From NCBI RefSeq assembly GCF_039871875.1, contig NZ_JBDPMD010000010.1:124001-188000 (forward strand): a stretch of 64,000 nt of DNA, written 5' to 3'. Below the pieces are notes generated by a model, which was not told where the DNA came from, searched no databases, and saw only the letters and a program-made list of their open reading frames with translations. This DNA comes from Sphaerisporangium sp039871875 (GTDB taxonomy: Bacteria; Actinomycetota; Actinomycetes; Streptosporangiales; Streptosporangiaceae). The position numbers were made by a program, and so were the translations under genes. Of this stretch, positions 25,129-33,655 are shown piece by piece (within the stretch, counting starts at the first letter, position 1; each line of letters begins with the position of its first letter).

Positions 25129-26066
25129 CGGGGCCCTCCGGCACCGGCGAGCGCGGGCGCGGGCACCGCGGTGAGGGTGGCGGGGCGCCGCTCGGGCCAG
25201 GCGACCTCGCGCAGCATCGTGCCGTACGCCAGCAGCAGGCCGCGCAGCGCGCACACGATGACCAGGGCGAAGAACATGCCGAACACCACGTGGAAGGCGA
25301 CGAGGACGCCGTACGTGGCGGCGGTGGCGACGCCGAACAGCACCTGCCTTCCGGGGCGCGTCGGCGTGGTGCCCGGGTCGGTGATCATGTAGTTGGTGAA
25401 CAGCACGAACGCCACGCCGGTCATGGGGGCGAGCGCGCTCACCGTGGCGGTGCCCTCGAACGCGGTGCGGATCACCGCTTGGAGGGCGAAGCCGCCCGCC
25501 CAGCCCATGATCAGCGGGATCTTCTTGGTGAGACCGGCGTTCAGCATGGTGCCGGACGCCAGGATGGCCGCCGGGATGATCCAGTCCACCGGGCCCGACA
25601 CCCATTGGGTGAAGTGGTACGGCGGCGAGATGCTGACCCACGGGTACAGCAGCAGCACCACCGCGATGCCGAAGTTGGACGGGTTGAGCACGTGCCGGCT
25701 GCTCGCGCCGATCCGCACACGGAACAGGTACTTGGAGCCGATGGCGACGACCACCGCGAACATCACCGGCAGCACCCGCTCGTTGGCGTACAGCAGCATC
25801 GCGCAGGCCAGGCCGCCGATGTGCGCCGGGAGCAGGAAGTCCATCATGCCCTTGACCGAGCGGGGGAGCTTCACCGGCCGCTTGCGCGCCCAGGCGTCCA
25901 CCGCCTCAAGGCCGATCTCCATCACGTACGCGGTGAGCACCGCGGCGACGGGCGTGAGGTAGGCCTGTTCGAAGCCGAGCAGCGCGTGTCCCACGATGGT
26001 GAACACGGTGATCGACAGAGCGAACCGGCGCAGTGCTGTCGTCCTCGGGTCGGGTTTGGGGCTCAC
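25125..26066 (-). CDS. unbU: Enediyne core membrane protein UnbU (RnfD-like)
   Basis: 313 residues with about eight or nine membrane segments. LNPSNFGIAVVLLLYPWVS and DPGTTPTRPGRQVLFGV are the conserved segments shared with RnfD/NqrB-type electron-transport subunits, the latter resembling the flavin-attachment region of that family (S/D-P-x-T-x-P-x-x). The GTG overlaps the unbV stop and its stop overlaps pksE. UnbU accompanies pksE in enediyne clusters; its job is not established. Confidence 0.93.
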   Translation of the reverse strand: MSPKPDPRTTALRRFALSITVFTIVGHALLGFEQAYLTPVAAVLTAYVMEIGLEAVDAWARKRPVKLPRSVKGMMDFLLPAHIGGLACAMLLYANERVLPVMFAVVVAIGSKYLFRVRIGASSRHVLNPSNFGIAVVLLLYPWVSISPPYHFTQWVSGPVDWIIPAAILASGTMLNAGLTKKIPLIMGWAGGFALQAVIRTAFEGTATVSALAPMTGVAFVLFTNYMITDPGTTPTRPGRQVLFGVATAATYGVLVAFHVVFGMFFALVIVCALRGLLLAYGTMLREVAWPERRPATLTAVPAPALAGAGGPR

Positions 26067-27982
26067 GTGGTCACCTTCTTGATCGAACCGTCCGCGCCTA
26101 GGGAGAGGCTGTGCCAGCCGGGGGTGAGGTCCGTGCTGCCGGTGTGGCGCACGCCGCACGCGTCGCGCCAGGTCAGCGTCACGGGCACCTGGCCGGTGCC
26201 GGAGAGGCCGAACAACATCTCGGGGGCCGAGACGCCGGCGTGGCCGTTGGCGGGATAGAGCTGGCCGACCCGCACGCCGGACGCGCCGGCGGGGAGCGTG
26301 GCCGTCGCGCCGATCGCCGGGGCGAGCGGGGCACCGGCCGTCGTGCCCGCGGCGCACGACGCGGGGCGTTCCAGCTTCAGGCCGAGGAACGGGTGCCGGG
26401 TCGTGCGGGTGTTGCGGTAGAAGTACGACTGGCGCCACTGGTTGGCCGCGGCGAAGTCGAGCTTCCCGTCCAGGTCCACGTCGGCCAGCGCGAGGCCGCG
26501 GGTCGGGCCGGGGTCGTCCACGCCGAGCAGGGCCGCGACGTCGCGGTAACGGCCGTCGGCGCCGCGCGACCAGAACGGGTTGGGGTCGCTGCCCGACAGG
26601 TCGTCGCCCTCCCGCAGGCGCGGCCAGGCACCCGGCTTGTCGAGCAGGTCGTCGTTGGTCAGCGCCAGCTCCTGGAGCTGCGGCCAGCGGTTCACGGTGC
26701 CCTTGATGAAGCCGGTGGCCATCATGATCTGGTGGTCGCCCTCGCCGGCGAAGTCACCGATCTTGACGTCCCAGCCCCAGCCGGACCTGGACAGGCCGAG
26801 CGGCTCGCTCTCGTCGTCGTAGTAGGCGACGCCGTCCTCGCCGAGCACGTCGGGGCGGGAACTGACCCACGCGAAGTTGCTCTCGTGCAGGGCGTAGTTC
26901 TCGGTGATGTTGCTGACCACGATGTCGGGGGTGTCGTCGGCGTTCAGGTCGGTGAACGCGACACCCATGCCCTTGAAGGAGTCCTTGCCGAGCACCTTGG
27001 ACTTGGGGGTGCCGAAGTGCCGCACGCCGCCCGTCAGGGTGAGCTTCACCTTGCCCGGGGTGGACTCGTTGCGCATCAGCCGGTCGGGGCCGAAGTCGTG
27101 GGCCATGTACAGCTCGGGCAGGCCGTCGCCGTCCAGGTCCTGCGCGCCGAGTGCCAGCGTCCAGCCCTTGGCGATGTCGTCGTCGCCGAACGGGGACATG
27201 GCCTCGGTGTACGTCACGCTGTTCGCGGTGGCCGACTGGAACCGCAGGATGTGGTCGGTGCCGCCGTTGTAGGCCGCCGACATCGAGCGCTGCATGACGA
27301 TCAGGTCGTCGGAGTCGAACTTGGGATCGAGCACCCGGGCCTTGTCCGGGAAGAAGTTCCCGACGATGACGTCGTTGTGGCCGTCGCCGTCCATGTCGGC
27401 CACGGTCACCGCGTTGGTGTTCCACACCTGGTACGGCGTGACCAGCTCACGCGGGGTGAACGACGCCGCGGTGGGCGGGCCGGTGCCCGCGCCGCGCAGG
27501 AAGACGACCGGGGAACGGCCCCAGTAGTAGGTCAGCACGTCGAGGCGGCCGTCCTCGTTGTAGTCGCCGGGCACGCAACCGGTGGGCGCCATCGTCTTGT
27601 CGTACGGCAGGCCCACCGGGGTCAGCGTCAGCAGCGGGTAGCGGGTGCCGGTGCCGGGCACCGGGAAGACGGTCACCGTGTCGTCCCTGGGGTCGACCAG
27701 GCAGGCGTCGTCGGCGCGGCCGTTGCCGTCCACGTCGGCCAGGGCGACCGCCGCGCCGACCGCGGAGATCCAGTGGTCGATGTCGCGGTAGGCCGGGGCC
27801 ACCGTGCGGATCGTCCGGTCGGTCTTCGCGGTGTTCAGGGGGCTCTGCTGGAACGTGAACCGCTTCGCGATCCCGGCGTCCTGGGCGGCCGAGCTGGCGG
27901 GCAGCTCCGCCAGACGCCAGCCGACGACGATCAGGATCAGCGAGAGGATCGCGGCGGTGCCGGCGCGCAGTCTCGCGATCAT
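26063..27982 (-). CDS. unbV: Enediyne core protein UnbV (FG-GAP/CRTAC1 repeats, ASPIC/UnbV domain)
   Basis: 639 residues. An N-terminal membrane anchor (AAILSLILIVVGWRLAEL) predicts an extracytoplasmic protein. Calcium-binding-like FG-GAP repeats follow (ALADVDGNGRADDACLVDP, PGDYNEDGRLDVLTYY, VADMDGDGHNDVIVGNFF, AQDLDGDGLPELYMAHD, FTDLNADDTPDIVVSN, LADVDLDGKLDFAAAN). The C-terminal ASPIC/UnbV domain is GVRVGQLYPANGHAGVSAPE. The ATG overlaps the unbL stop. The family is universal in enediyne clusters, but its function is unknown. Confidence 0.95.
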   Translation of the reverse strand: MIARLRAGTAAILSLILIVVGWRLAELPASSAAQDAGIAKRFTFQQSPLNTAKTDRTIRTVAPAYRDIDHWISAVGAAVALADVDGNGRADDACLVDPRDDTVTVFPVPGTGTRYPLLTLTPVGLPYDKTMAPTGCVPGDYNEDGRLDVLTYYWGRSPVVFLRGAGTGPPTAASFTPRELVTPYQVWNTNAVTVADMDGDGHNDVIVGNFFPDKARVLDPKFDSDDLIVMQRSMSAAYNGGTDHILRFQSATANSVTYTEAMSPFGDDDIAKGWTLALGAQDLDGDGLPELYMAHDFGPDRLMRNESTPGKVKLTLTGGVRHFGTPKSKVLGKDSFKGMGVAFTDLNADDTPDIVVSNITENYALHESNFAWVSSRPDVLGEDGVAYYDDESEPLGLSRSGWGWDVKIGDFAGEGDHQIMMATGFIKGTVNRWPQLQELALTNDDLLDKPGAWPRLREGDDLSGSDPNPFWSRGADGRYRDVAALLGVDDPGPTRGLALADVDLDGKLDFAAANQWRQSYFYRNTRTTRHPFLGLKLERPASCAAGTTAGAPLAPAIGATATLPAGASGVRVGQLYPANGHAGVSAPEMLFGLSGTGQVPVTLTWRDACGVRHTGSTDLTPGWHSLSLGADGSIKKVTT

Positions 27983-28926
27983 GACGCCACACCTCCCTTC
28001 TGCCGGGCCCACGCGCGGCGGATTCCGGCACGCCATGCCTCATAGGTGCCGGGGTCGTCCGGCAGGTGCCGCACCGCGGCCAGGGAGTCGTCGGTCCAGC
28101 GCGCCGCGGTGGCCACGTCGGCGCCGGTCAGCGCCTCGACGGCCGCGGCGGTGCGCTCGGGGACGATCCCGGAGTGCTCGTGCGCCTTCGCCGCGAACGC
28201 CGCGCCCTGCGCGACGTGCGGGGCGTGGTCGCCGGCGTGCCCGAGCAGCTCCACCAGCCGCTCGGGGGGCTGCGCGCCGGTGTAGGCGGCGGCCAGACCG
28301 ATGCCGGCCCACAGGTCGGGGCGGCGTCCCGGCGGGAAGCCGCCGATGACCTCGCCCACCACCTCGGGCTCGGCGCCGGTGTAGAACCACAGGGCCCGGC
28401 CGACGCCCTGGTCCCTGATGGGACGCACCGCGCCGCGGGCGGCCCGCTCCACGTGGTGCCTCTCGACGACCGCCCTGGCGCGGAAGAACGCCTGGTGGAA
28501 GCCCCAGCCGTCCCACGCCAGCCAGCGGAACAGCGGCTGCGCGGCGCGGACGCCCACCCAGGGCCGCACGTGCATGCGGCAGAACGACCAGCCCGCGCCG
28601 ACGTGCGCCAGGTGGACGTACGGCGCGGCCGGGCCGTCCAGGAACTCCCGCACGCGGCGGCCGCCGCCGAGGGTCATCAGGTCGAGGATGCCGAGGCTCA
28701 TCGCGGCGCCCTCGTAGGCGAAACCGCGCAGCTCGGGAGCCAGGTGCGAGAGGTCGATCCCGCCCGGCGGGCCGCCGAGGCCGGCGTTGTAGCCGGTGGC
28801 GAAGGAGACCACCACCGACTCCAGCGTGCGGGCGACCGCGGGGTCCCTGGCCGGGGGGCCGGGGACCGCGCGGATGAGCTCCCGCGGGTCAAGGGAGAGC
28901 AGCCGGCGTAACACCGTCGCCGTCAT
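27979..28926 (-). CDS. unbL: Enediyne core protein UnbL (DUF1702)
   Basis: 315 residues. GYNAGLGGPPGGIDLSHLAP, GFAYEGAAMSLGILDLMT, HLAHVGAGWSFCRMHVRP and LAWDGWGFHQAFFRAR are typical of DUF1702 proteins found beside enediyne PKSs. The ATG at 28926 has GGAGG 5 bases upstream, better than the longer frame to 28980. It opens the unbL-unbV-unbU-pksE-tebC operon. The biochemical role is not known. Confidence 0.94.
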   Translation of the reverse strand: MTATVLRRLLSLDPRELIRAVPGPPARDPAVARTLESVVVSFATGYNAGLGGPPGGIDLSHLAPELRGFAYEGAAMSLGILDLMTLGGGRRVREFLDGPAAPYVHLAHVGAGWSFCRMHVRPWVGVRAAQPLFRWLAWDGWGFHQAFFRARAVVERHHVERAARGAVRPIRDQGVGRALWFYTGAEPEVVGEVIGGFPPGRRPDLWAGIGLAAAYTGAQPPERLVELLGHAGDHAPHVAQGAAFAAKAHEHSGIVPERTAAAVEALTGADVATAARWTDDSLAAVRHLPDDPGTYEAWRAGIRRAWARQKGGVAS

Positions 28927-29631
28927 GACTACCTCCAACGCCGGTCCGCGACCGGTCGTCCTTCGCCTGAACAGGGGCACACGGGTGCGGCGGTGGGCAG
29001 TTCGGCGCGCGGCACCCGGGAAAGGCGCGCCTTGTCGTGGTACGGCGCAATAGCGCCGCGATCTCAGAACGGCAGCGGGCGGCCCGATGGAGCACGAAGG
29101 TCGAGGTAAAACGGACGTGGGCTTCTTCTGGCTTGGCTTTTTCTGACTCGACGCATGACCGGCACCCCCTCATCCCGGCTCCGCGCCGCCCTCATACCGG
29201 CCGGGCGCTGCGGAATCGGGAAAAGCGTTTGTTTGTCGTTAGGAGCCTCGTAGTTCGCCGTTCCCGCCCATATCGGGCGATCTGGCCCATTGACCTGGGC
29301 GAACGGTACGCCCCTGTCCTCGTCCCCACTTGTCCGGCCGACGCGCCGGGTGGTTCCGCCTCGAGGAGCCCCCTGCGTCCGGGCCTTTTACCGGATGCTA
29401 AGAAGGGTGGTGCGACCTTTCAAGAAAGGTGGGCCGCAAGTACGGCGGGCGTATCGAAAGTTGTAGAGCCCGTGTATCCATCGACTATTAGCGGGCTGCG
29501 TCCGATGATGGGCCGCGCCGGATTTCCCGATATCCGGCCTCCACGTTATCGTGTTGGCGGGACGGAGAATCGACGAAGTCCGTGTCCCGCACGCCGTGCC
29601 GAAATAACGAAATGAAGCCGGGAGCCGTCCC
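28927..29631. other. 705-base non-coding region between divergent unbL and tRNA-synthetase-like genes
   Basis: No credible gene on either strand. It should hold the promoter of the enediyne core operon. A degenerate copy of the cluster element (10 of 13 fixed positions) lies at 29122-29136 in the correct orientation, but lacks a -10 hexamer at the usual spacing. A perfect 7-bp inverted repeat, ACCTTTC-AA-GAAAGGT, lies at 29415-29430 on the side of the synthetase-like gene. The stretch is less GC-rich than the neighbouring genes. Confidence 0.6.
29415..29430. promoter_or_regulatory. Perfect short inverted repeat upstream of the MetRS-like gene
   Basis: ACCTTTC and GAAAGGT are separated by two bases. 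The repeat could be an operator or a leader hairpin; it stands about 200 bases before the ATG at 29632. No further evidence. Confidence 0.3.
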
Positions 29632-30984
29632 ATGCGCGCTGAAGAAGGAACCGGTCTGACCGTCGTCCGCTCCCCGCACCCCACCCCCAACGGGCCGCTG
29701 CACCTCGGCCACCTGTCCGGCCCGTACATCGCGGCCGACGTCGCGGCCCGCGCCGCCAGGAACCGGGGCGAGCGCGTGCTCACCATGTGCGGCACCGACG
29801 ACCACCAGAACTCCATCATGATGAAGGCCAGGTCGTCCGGCCTGACACCCGACGAGGTCATCACGGCCAACACGGCGGTCATCCGCGAGACGCTGGCCTC
29901 CACCGGCATCACGCACGACGTGTTCGTCCGCCCGTACGCCGACCCCGAGCACCAGGCCCTCACCCGCAAGCTGTTCGACGAGATGGTCGCGGGCGGCCTC
30001 GTCATCACCACCGAGCGTGTCCTGCTGGTGTGCCACGGCTGCGGCAAGACCATGCACAACTCCTACGTCACCGGCGGCTGCCCGTTCTGCGCCGCCGAGA
30101 AGACCGGCGGCACCTGCGAACTGTGCGGCACCTTCAGCTCCGCCGACACCATGACCGCCCCCCGCTGCGCCGTGTGCGGCGCCATCCCCGTCGAGACCCG
30201 CGTCCCCGGCCCCGTCCTCCCCCTGGAGGCCCACCGCGCCCGCCTCACCCGCCTGTGGGCCGGCGCCGTCCTCCCCCCCTCCGTCCGCGCCCTCCTGACC
30301 GCCCACCTCGACCGCCCCCCCCCCACCGTGACGGCCACCCACCCCACCGACTGGGGCATCGAGGTCACCGGCGGCGAACGCCTCGACGCCTGGTTCGAGA
30401 TGGGCCTCACCTACCTGGTCACCGTAGGCCGCCACGTCAACCCCCGCGCCACCACCCTCCGCGACTTCGCCGAAGCCTGGACCGGCGTCGACAGCGCCTG
30501 GTCCTTCCTCGGCCTCGACACCGGCTTCTACTACGCCGCGCTGTTCCCCGCCCTCTTCGCCGCCGCCGGCGTCCCCGACGCGTTGTGCGTCAACGGCCTG
30601 GCAGTCAACGAGCTCTACCTCTACGAAGGCGACAAGTTCTCCACCAGCCGAGGCCACGCCGTCTGGGCAAGCGACCTCCTCAAGCAAGCCACCCCCGAAG
30701 TCATCCGCCTCTTCATGTGCTGGAACCGCCCCGACACCCACAGCACCAACTTCACCAGAGAAACCTTCGAATACTTCCGCACCAAAATCACCCCCTTGAT
30801 TGAAAAAGCCCAATCCACCCCCATAGGCTTCCCCACCACCCCCGTCCCCCCCGAGACCCTGAGAGCCCACCACGCCCTCACCCTGGAAAGCTTCGACCCC
30901 GCCATGGCCATCCGCTGCCTGATGACCGCCCTGACCGACCACAACGACCCCGAAGCCACCCGCCTCCTCCGCCTCATCATGTGA
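29632..30984 (+). CDS. Methionyl-tRNA-synthetase-like class I ligase, shortened
   Basis: 450 residues. The class I signatures are HLGH (24-27) in PNGPLHLGHLSG and KFSTS (335-339) for KMSKS. The metal knuckle typical of MetRS is present as four CxxC pairs (C134/C137, C150/C153, C162/C165, C179/C182). The chain stops early in the helical region that would become the anticodon-binding domain, so it is shorter than the usual 500-plus residues of MetRS. It may be a pathway-linked paralogue (aminoacyl-tRNA supply for the FemAB-like enzyme), a resistance copy, or a stray gene. Its 3' end is repeated at 33675-33793. Codon use drifts to very C-rich runs in the second half. Confidence 0.82.
   Translation: MRAEEGTGLTVVRSPHPTPNGPLHLGHLSGPYIAADVAARAARNRGERVLTMCGTDDHQNSIMMKARSSGLTPDEVITANTAVIRETLASTGITHDVFVRPYADPEHQALTRKLFDEMVAGGLVITTERVLLVCHGCGKTMHNSYVTGGCPFCAAEKTGGTCELCGTFSSADTMTAPRCAVCGAIPVETRVPGPVLPLEAHRARLTRLWAGAVLPPSVRALLTAHLDRPPPTVTATHPTDWGIEVTGGERLDAWFEMGLTYLVTVGRHVNPRATTLRDFAEAWTGVDSAWSFLGLDTGFYYAALFPALFAAAGVPDALCVNGLAVNELYLYEGDKFSTSRGHAVWASDLLKQATPEVIRLFMCWNRPDTHSTNFTRETFEYFRTKITPLIEKAQSTPIGFPTTPVPPETLRAHHALTLESFDPAMAIRCLMTALTDHNDPEATRLLRLIM
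30866..30984 (+). repeat. 119-bp direct repeat, copy A (3' end of the MetRS-like gene)
   Basis: Matches 33675-33793 with three substitutions in 119 bases. It encodes the last 39 residues of the MetRS-like protein including the stop codon. Confidence 0.9.
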
Positions 30985-31110
30985 AACCCCCGCACCACGC
31001 GCCCGACGTCTCCAGGGGCACCGCCCACCGGGAAGTGACCCCTCATCGCCGCGATCTCTCCGGTATCCGCTGTCCACACCGTGTTCCGATTCCAGGCAAA
31101 CGCAGACCTC

Positions 31111-31296
31111 CTCACAGTGACTCCTTTTCATCCTCGGTTTCTGCAGGACGGCGATGGCCTTGCACAGGTGACCGGCCTTGAGGGGGCAGCAACGGAGCTT
31201 CCGCAGGATGCGCCAGGTCTTGAGCTGGGCATTCGCGCGCTCGCCCGGACCACGAAGACGGGCGTGTGAGCGGTTGGCCTGCTTCTGGGACACTGG
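31111..31296 (-). pseudogene. IS5-type transposase C-terminal fragment
   Basis: The minus strand encodes NRSHARLRGPGERANAQLKT followed by WRILRKLRCCPLKAGHLC and KAIAVLQ. This is the C-terminal end of DDE transposases of the PF13359/IS5 group. The catalytic core and N-terminus are missing, so it is a remnant. It lies in the opposite orientation to the fragment at 31330-31745. Confidence 0.75.
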
Positions 31297-31329
31297 CTTG
31301 TTCCCGCCCTTGCAGGGGGTGATGACCGG

Positions 31330-31745
31330 ACCTTCGGCACCCTGGTACCACCAGGGGCTCTGCTACGTCATCGCCCCAACGCCGGACCCGCGCCAGCAGC
31401 GCAAATCCCGATGGCGACGGCTGGACCCGGGCCGTCAGGCCCTGCTCGCCCTGGCCCACCTGCGCAACGGCGACACCTACACCCGTCTCGCCGCCGGCTT
31501 CGAGATCGGCATAGCCACCGCCTGGCGCTACATCCAAGAAGCAATCGCCCTGCTCAGCAAGGCCGCTGACGACCTGGACACCGCCATGCAGCGCATCCGA
31601 CACCTCGCATACGCGATTCTCGACGGCACACTGATCCCGATCGACCGGGTCGCCGATACTGCGCTGCTGCCCACGCCGCACCGCAATCGTGCAGGCCATC
31701 CTCGTCCTGCATCACGTCCAAGCCAACCGATACGCAGTAGGCTGA
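31330..31745 (+). pseudogene. IS5-type transposase with internal deletion
   Basis: WYHQGLCYVIAPTPDPRQQR, LALAHLRNGDTYTRLAAGF and GIATAWRYIQEAIALL are the N-terminal HTH part of an IS5-group transposase, intact to LDGTLIPIDRVAD. The frame then shifts and reads LRCCPRRTAIVQAILVLHHV to a TGA at 31743-31745, the usual C-terminal end. The catalytic middle (roughly 130 residues) is deleted, so the element cannot move itself. Confidence 0.78.
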
Positions 31746-31801
31746 ATGCTCTTGGCTCAGATGGTCTTGAGTCGGATGTTCTCGGGTCGTACGGTTTCGG
31801 C

Positions 31802-32659
31802 ATGGTCATCTCACCTTCCTCGTACTGGACAGGCCGGCTGCCCGAGGCGACTCCGCCGGCGGACATGGCGCTGTACCGTCTGCCCACCGGCACATATACG
31901 ACGCGAGCGTTGTTGGCCGTGACCGGAGGGTCCATACGGGACAAGCGAGATTTCGCGGCCACCGCCGTGCTCATCTCCCACCCGAAGGGCGACCTGCTCA
32001 TCGACGCCGGGTTCGGCGAGCACGTGGCGGAGCACATCAAGATGCTGGCGCGCATGGAGCGTGCTCCCCACCGGCTCGGCCGGACCGCGGCGCGGCAACT
32101 CGATGCGGCCGGCTATGACCGGTCCCGGCTTCTGGGCGTGCTCGTCACGCACGTGCACTGGGATCACGTCAGCGGCCTGGACTCCCTGCGGGTGCCGGTG
32201 TGGATCAACGAAGCCGAGATCCGCTACGGCGCCGACGACTCGCACGGCACGGTGTTCCGCGCGGTGTCGCAAGGCCTGGAGATCCGGGAGTACGCCTTCG
32301 ACGGCCCGGAGTATCTCGGCTTTCCGGCGAGCTTCGACTTCTACGGAGACGGCTCAGTGATCGTGGCCCTCGCCGGGGGGCACACCTCGGGTTCCGTTGT
32401 CGTGTTCGTCACGCTGCCCACCGGGAAGCGGTATGCGTTCATCGGCGACCTCACCTGGCAGATGGACGGCATCTCCCGTGGTGCGGAACGCCCGTGGTTG
32501 ATGCGCCGCGTCGCCGATGTCGACGCCAAAACCGTCCGGGTCGGCCTGCAGCGCAGCATCGCCCTCAGCCGCGTGTTGCAGGTCGTTCCGGCCCACGATG
32601 TCGCCGCCTACGACAGCATCCCGCTCCTGCCGTCCCGGTTCCCGAGCGTGACACTGTGA
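31802..32659 (+). CDS. Metallo-beta-lactamase-fold hydrolase
   Basis: 285 residues from the ATG at 31802; the frame is open upstream only because it runs into the transposase remnant. The zinc motif HxHxDH is HVHWDH in LVTHVHWDHVSGL, with later metal ligands in GGHTSGS, FIGDLTWQ and VPAHD. It resembles quorum-quenching lactonase-like MBL proteins. It is followed 2 bases later by a MarR gene and then by a CMD-family gene, making a small operon. The substrate is unknown. Confidence 0.88.
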   Translation: MVISPSSYWTGRLPEATPPADMALYRLPTGTYTTRALLAVTGGSIRDKRDFAATAVLISHPKGDLLIDAGFGEHVAEHIKMLARMERAPHRLGRTAARQLDAAGYDRSRLLGVLVTHVHWDHVSGLDSLRVPVWINEAEIRYGADDSHGTVFRAVSQGLEIREYAFDGPEYLGFPASFDFYGDGSVIVALAGGHTSGSVVVFVTLPTGKRYAFIGDLTWQMDGISRGAERPWLMRRVADVDAKTVRVGLQRSIALSRVLQVVPAHDVAAYDSIPLLPSRFPSVTL

Positions 32660-32661
32660 CC

Positions 32662-33174
32662 ATGCCTGCCTCACCCGCCTCGAGCCGCCCCGATCCGACG
32701 ATCGACGACGAGGCACCGCAGCGCCCCACCCTGGGACCGGGGCCCGACTCCGAGCTCACGTGGCTGCTCCACCGGGCGGCCCAGCGGATGCGCGCACTCG
32801 TCGGCGCGGAAGCAGAACGCCACGGCCTGTCGCTGCGCGACCACATCGTCCTCAGCGCTCTGCACAAGACCGCCGATCTCACCCAGGTCGAACTCGGGCA
32901 AGCCCTCGGCATGGACAAGACGACTCTTACTGCGGAGATCGACCGGCTCGAGCGCATGGAACTCGTCTCACGGCGCGTCAACCCGCGGGACCGGCGGGCC
33001 CGCATCGTCGCCATCACCCCGAAGGGCGATGCGGCGCGGGCGGCGATCGCTGCCGGCGCCGAAGCTCGTGAGGCCGACGCGGTCCGGCCCATCCCGGCGG
33101 CCGAGGTCGCACAGCTGCGACGGGCTCTCTACTTCATCATCGGCTCGGCCGAAGACCCGGGATCGTGCATATGA
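32662..33174 (+). CDS. MarR family transcriptional regulator
   Basis: 170 residues. The winged helix is clear: LSLRDHIVLSALHKTADLTQ, then VELGQALGMDKTTLTAEIDR and the wing LVSRRVNPRDRRARIVAITP with the conserved DxRxR. The ATG is two bases after the MBL stop. Its stop overlaps the next start (ATGA at 33171). It probably controls its own operon; no clean palindrome was seen before the MBL gene because transposon debris lies there. Confidence 0.92.
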   Translation: MPASPASSRPDPTIDDEAPQRPTLGPGPDSELTWLLHRAAQRMRALVGAEAERHGLSLRDHIVLSALHKTADLTQVELGQALGMDKTTLTAEIDRLERMELVSRRVNPRDRRARIVAITPKGDAARAAIAAGAEAREADAVRPIPAAEVAQLRRALYFIIGSAEDPGSCI

Positions 33175-33629
33175 ACGCTTCCGAAAACGTGGCCGGCCGC
33201 ATCGCCGCCGGCCGCGCCGTGTACGCCCGCAACCTCGGCGTGCCAGAGGACGAAGCCGAGAGCATGCTCGCGGCGCGAGCCGGCGCACAGTACGCCCGGG
33301 AAGCCTTTCTCGCGGCCGGCGGACCCGGTTGGTCCGGAACGGAACTGACCGACCGCGACCGCAGCGTCGCCGTCATCGCCGCCCTCGTCGGCCAACACGT
33401 CGTCGATGCCCGGCTGATCACCTATCTGAACGCCGCACGCGCCGCCGGTGTCACGGAAGAGGGCTTGGCCGAGTTGATGGTGCTGCTGACCGCCTACCTC
33501 GGTCAGCCGGCGGCATCGGTCGCCATGGCCGCCGTCCTGAGCACGGCGCCACGACCCCGGCGCGGTCACCACCGACTGATTCCGGACCCCATCGATCAGC
33601 TCCGAAGCGGGGCCGGCTCCCCCGATTGA
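33171..33629 (+). CDS. Carboxymuconolactone decarboxylase / AhpD-like protein
   Basis: 152 residues from the ATG at 33171, overlapping the MarR stop by four bases. LTDRDRSVAVIAALVGQHVVD and NAARAAGVTEEGLAELMVLL are the typical CMD core helices. The usual CxxC of AhpD peroxidase reductases is absent, so a decarboxylase- or isomerase-like or structural role is more likely. Third gene of the MBL-MarR-CMD operon. Confidence 0.85.
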   Translation: MNASENVAGRIAAGRAVYARNLGVPEDEAESMLAARAGAQYAREAFLAAGGPGWSGTELTDRDRSVAVIAALVGQHVVDARLITYLNAARAAGVTEEGLAELMVLLTAYLGQPAASVAMAAVLSTAPRPRRGHHRLIPDPIDQLRSGAGSPD

Positions 33630-33655
33630 CGTGCATTCACACGGCGGAAGGACAA

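Noticed and set aside
20437..25392. A plus-strand open frame of about 1,650 codons opposite pksE
   Set aside because: It is the antisense shadow of the GC-rich PKS: low-complexity Gly/Arg/His/Val-rich sequence with no domain, while the minus strand encodes a complete PKS with all active sites.
29401..29430. T-box-like AGGGTGG sequence with a following hairpin upstream of a tRNA-synthetase-like gene
   Set aside because: AGGGTGGTGCGACC lacks the conserved ACCGCG after TGGN, no specifier stem is visible, and the hairpin has no T-run. Chance resemblance is more likely.
29488..31293. A 601-codon minus-strand frame across the MetRS-like gene
   Set aside because: Only its first 60 codons are protein-like (the transposase end); the rest is antisense low-complexity sequence.
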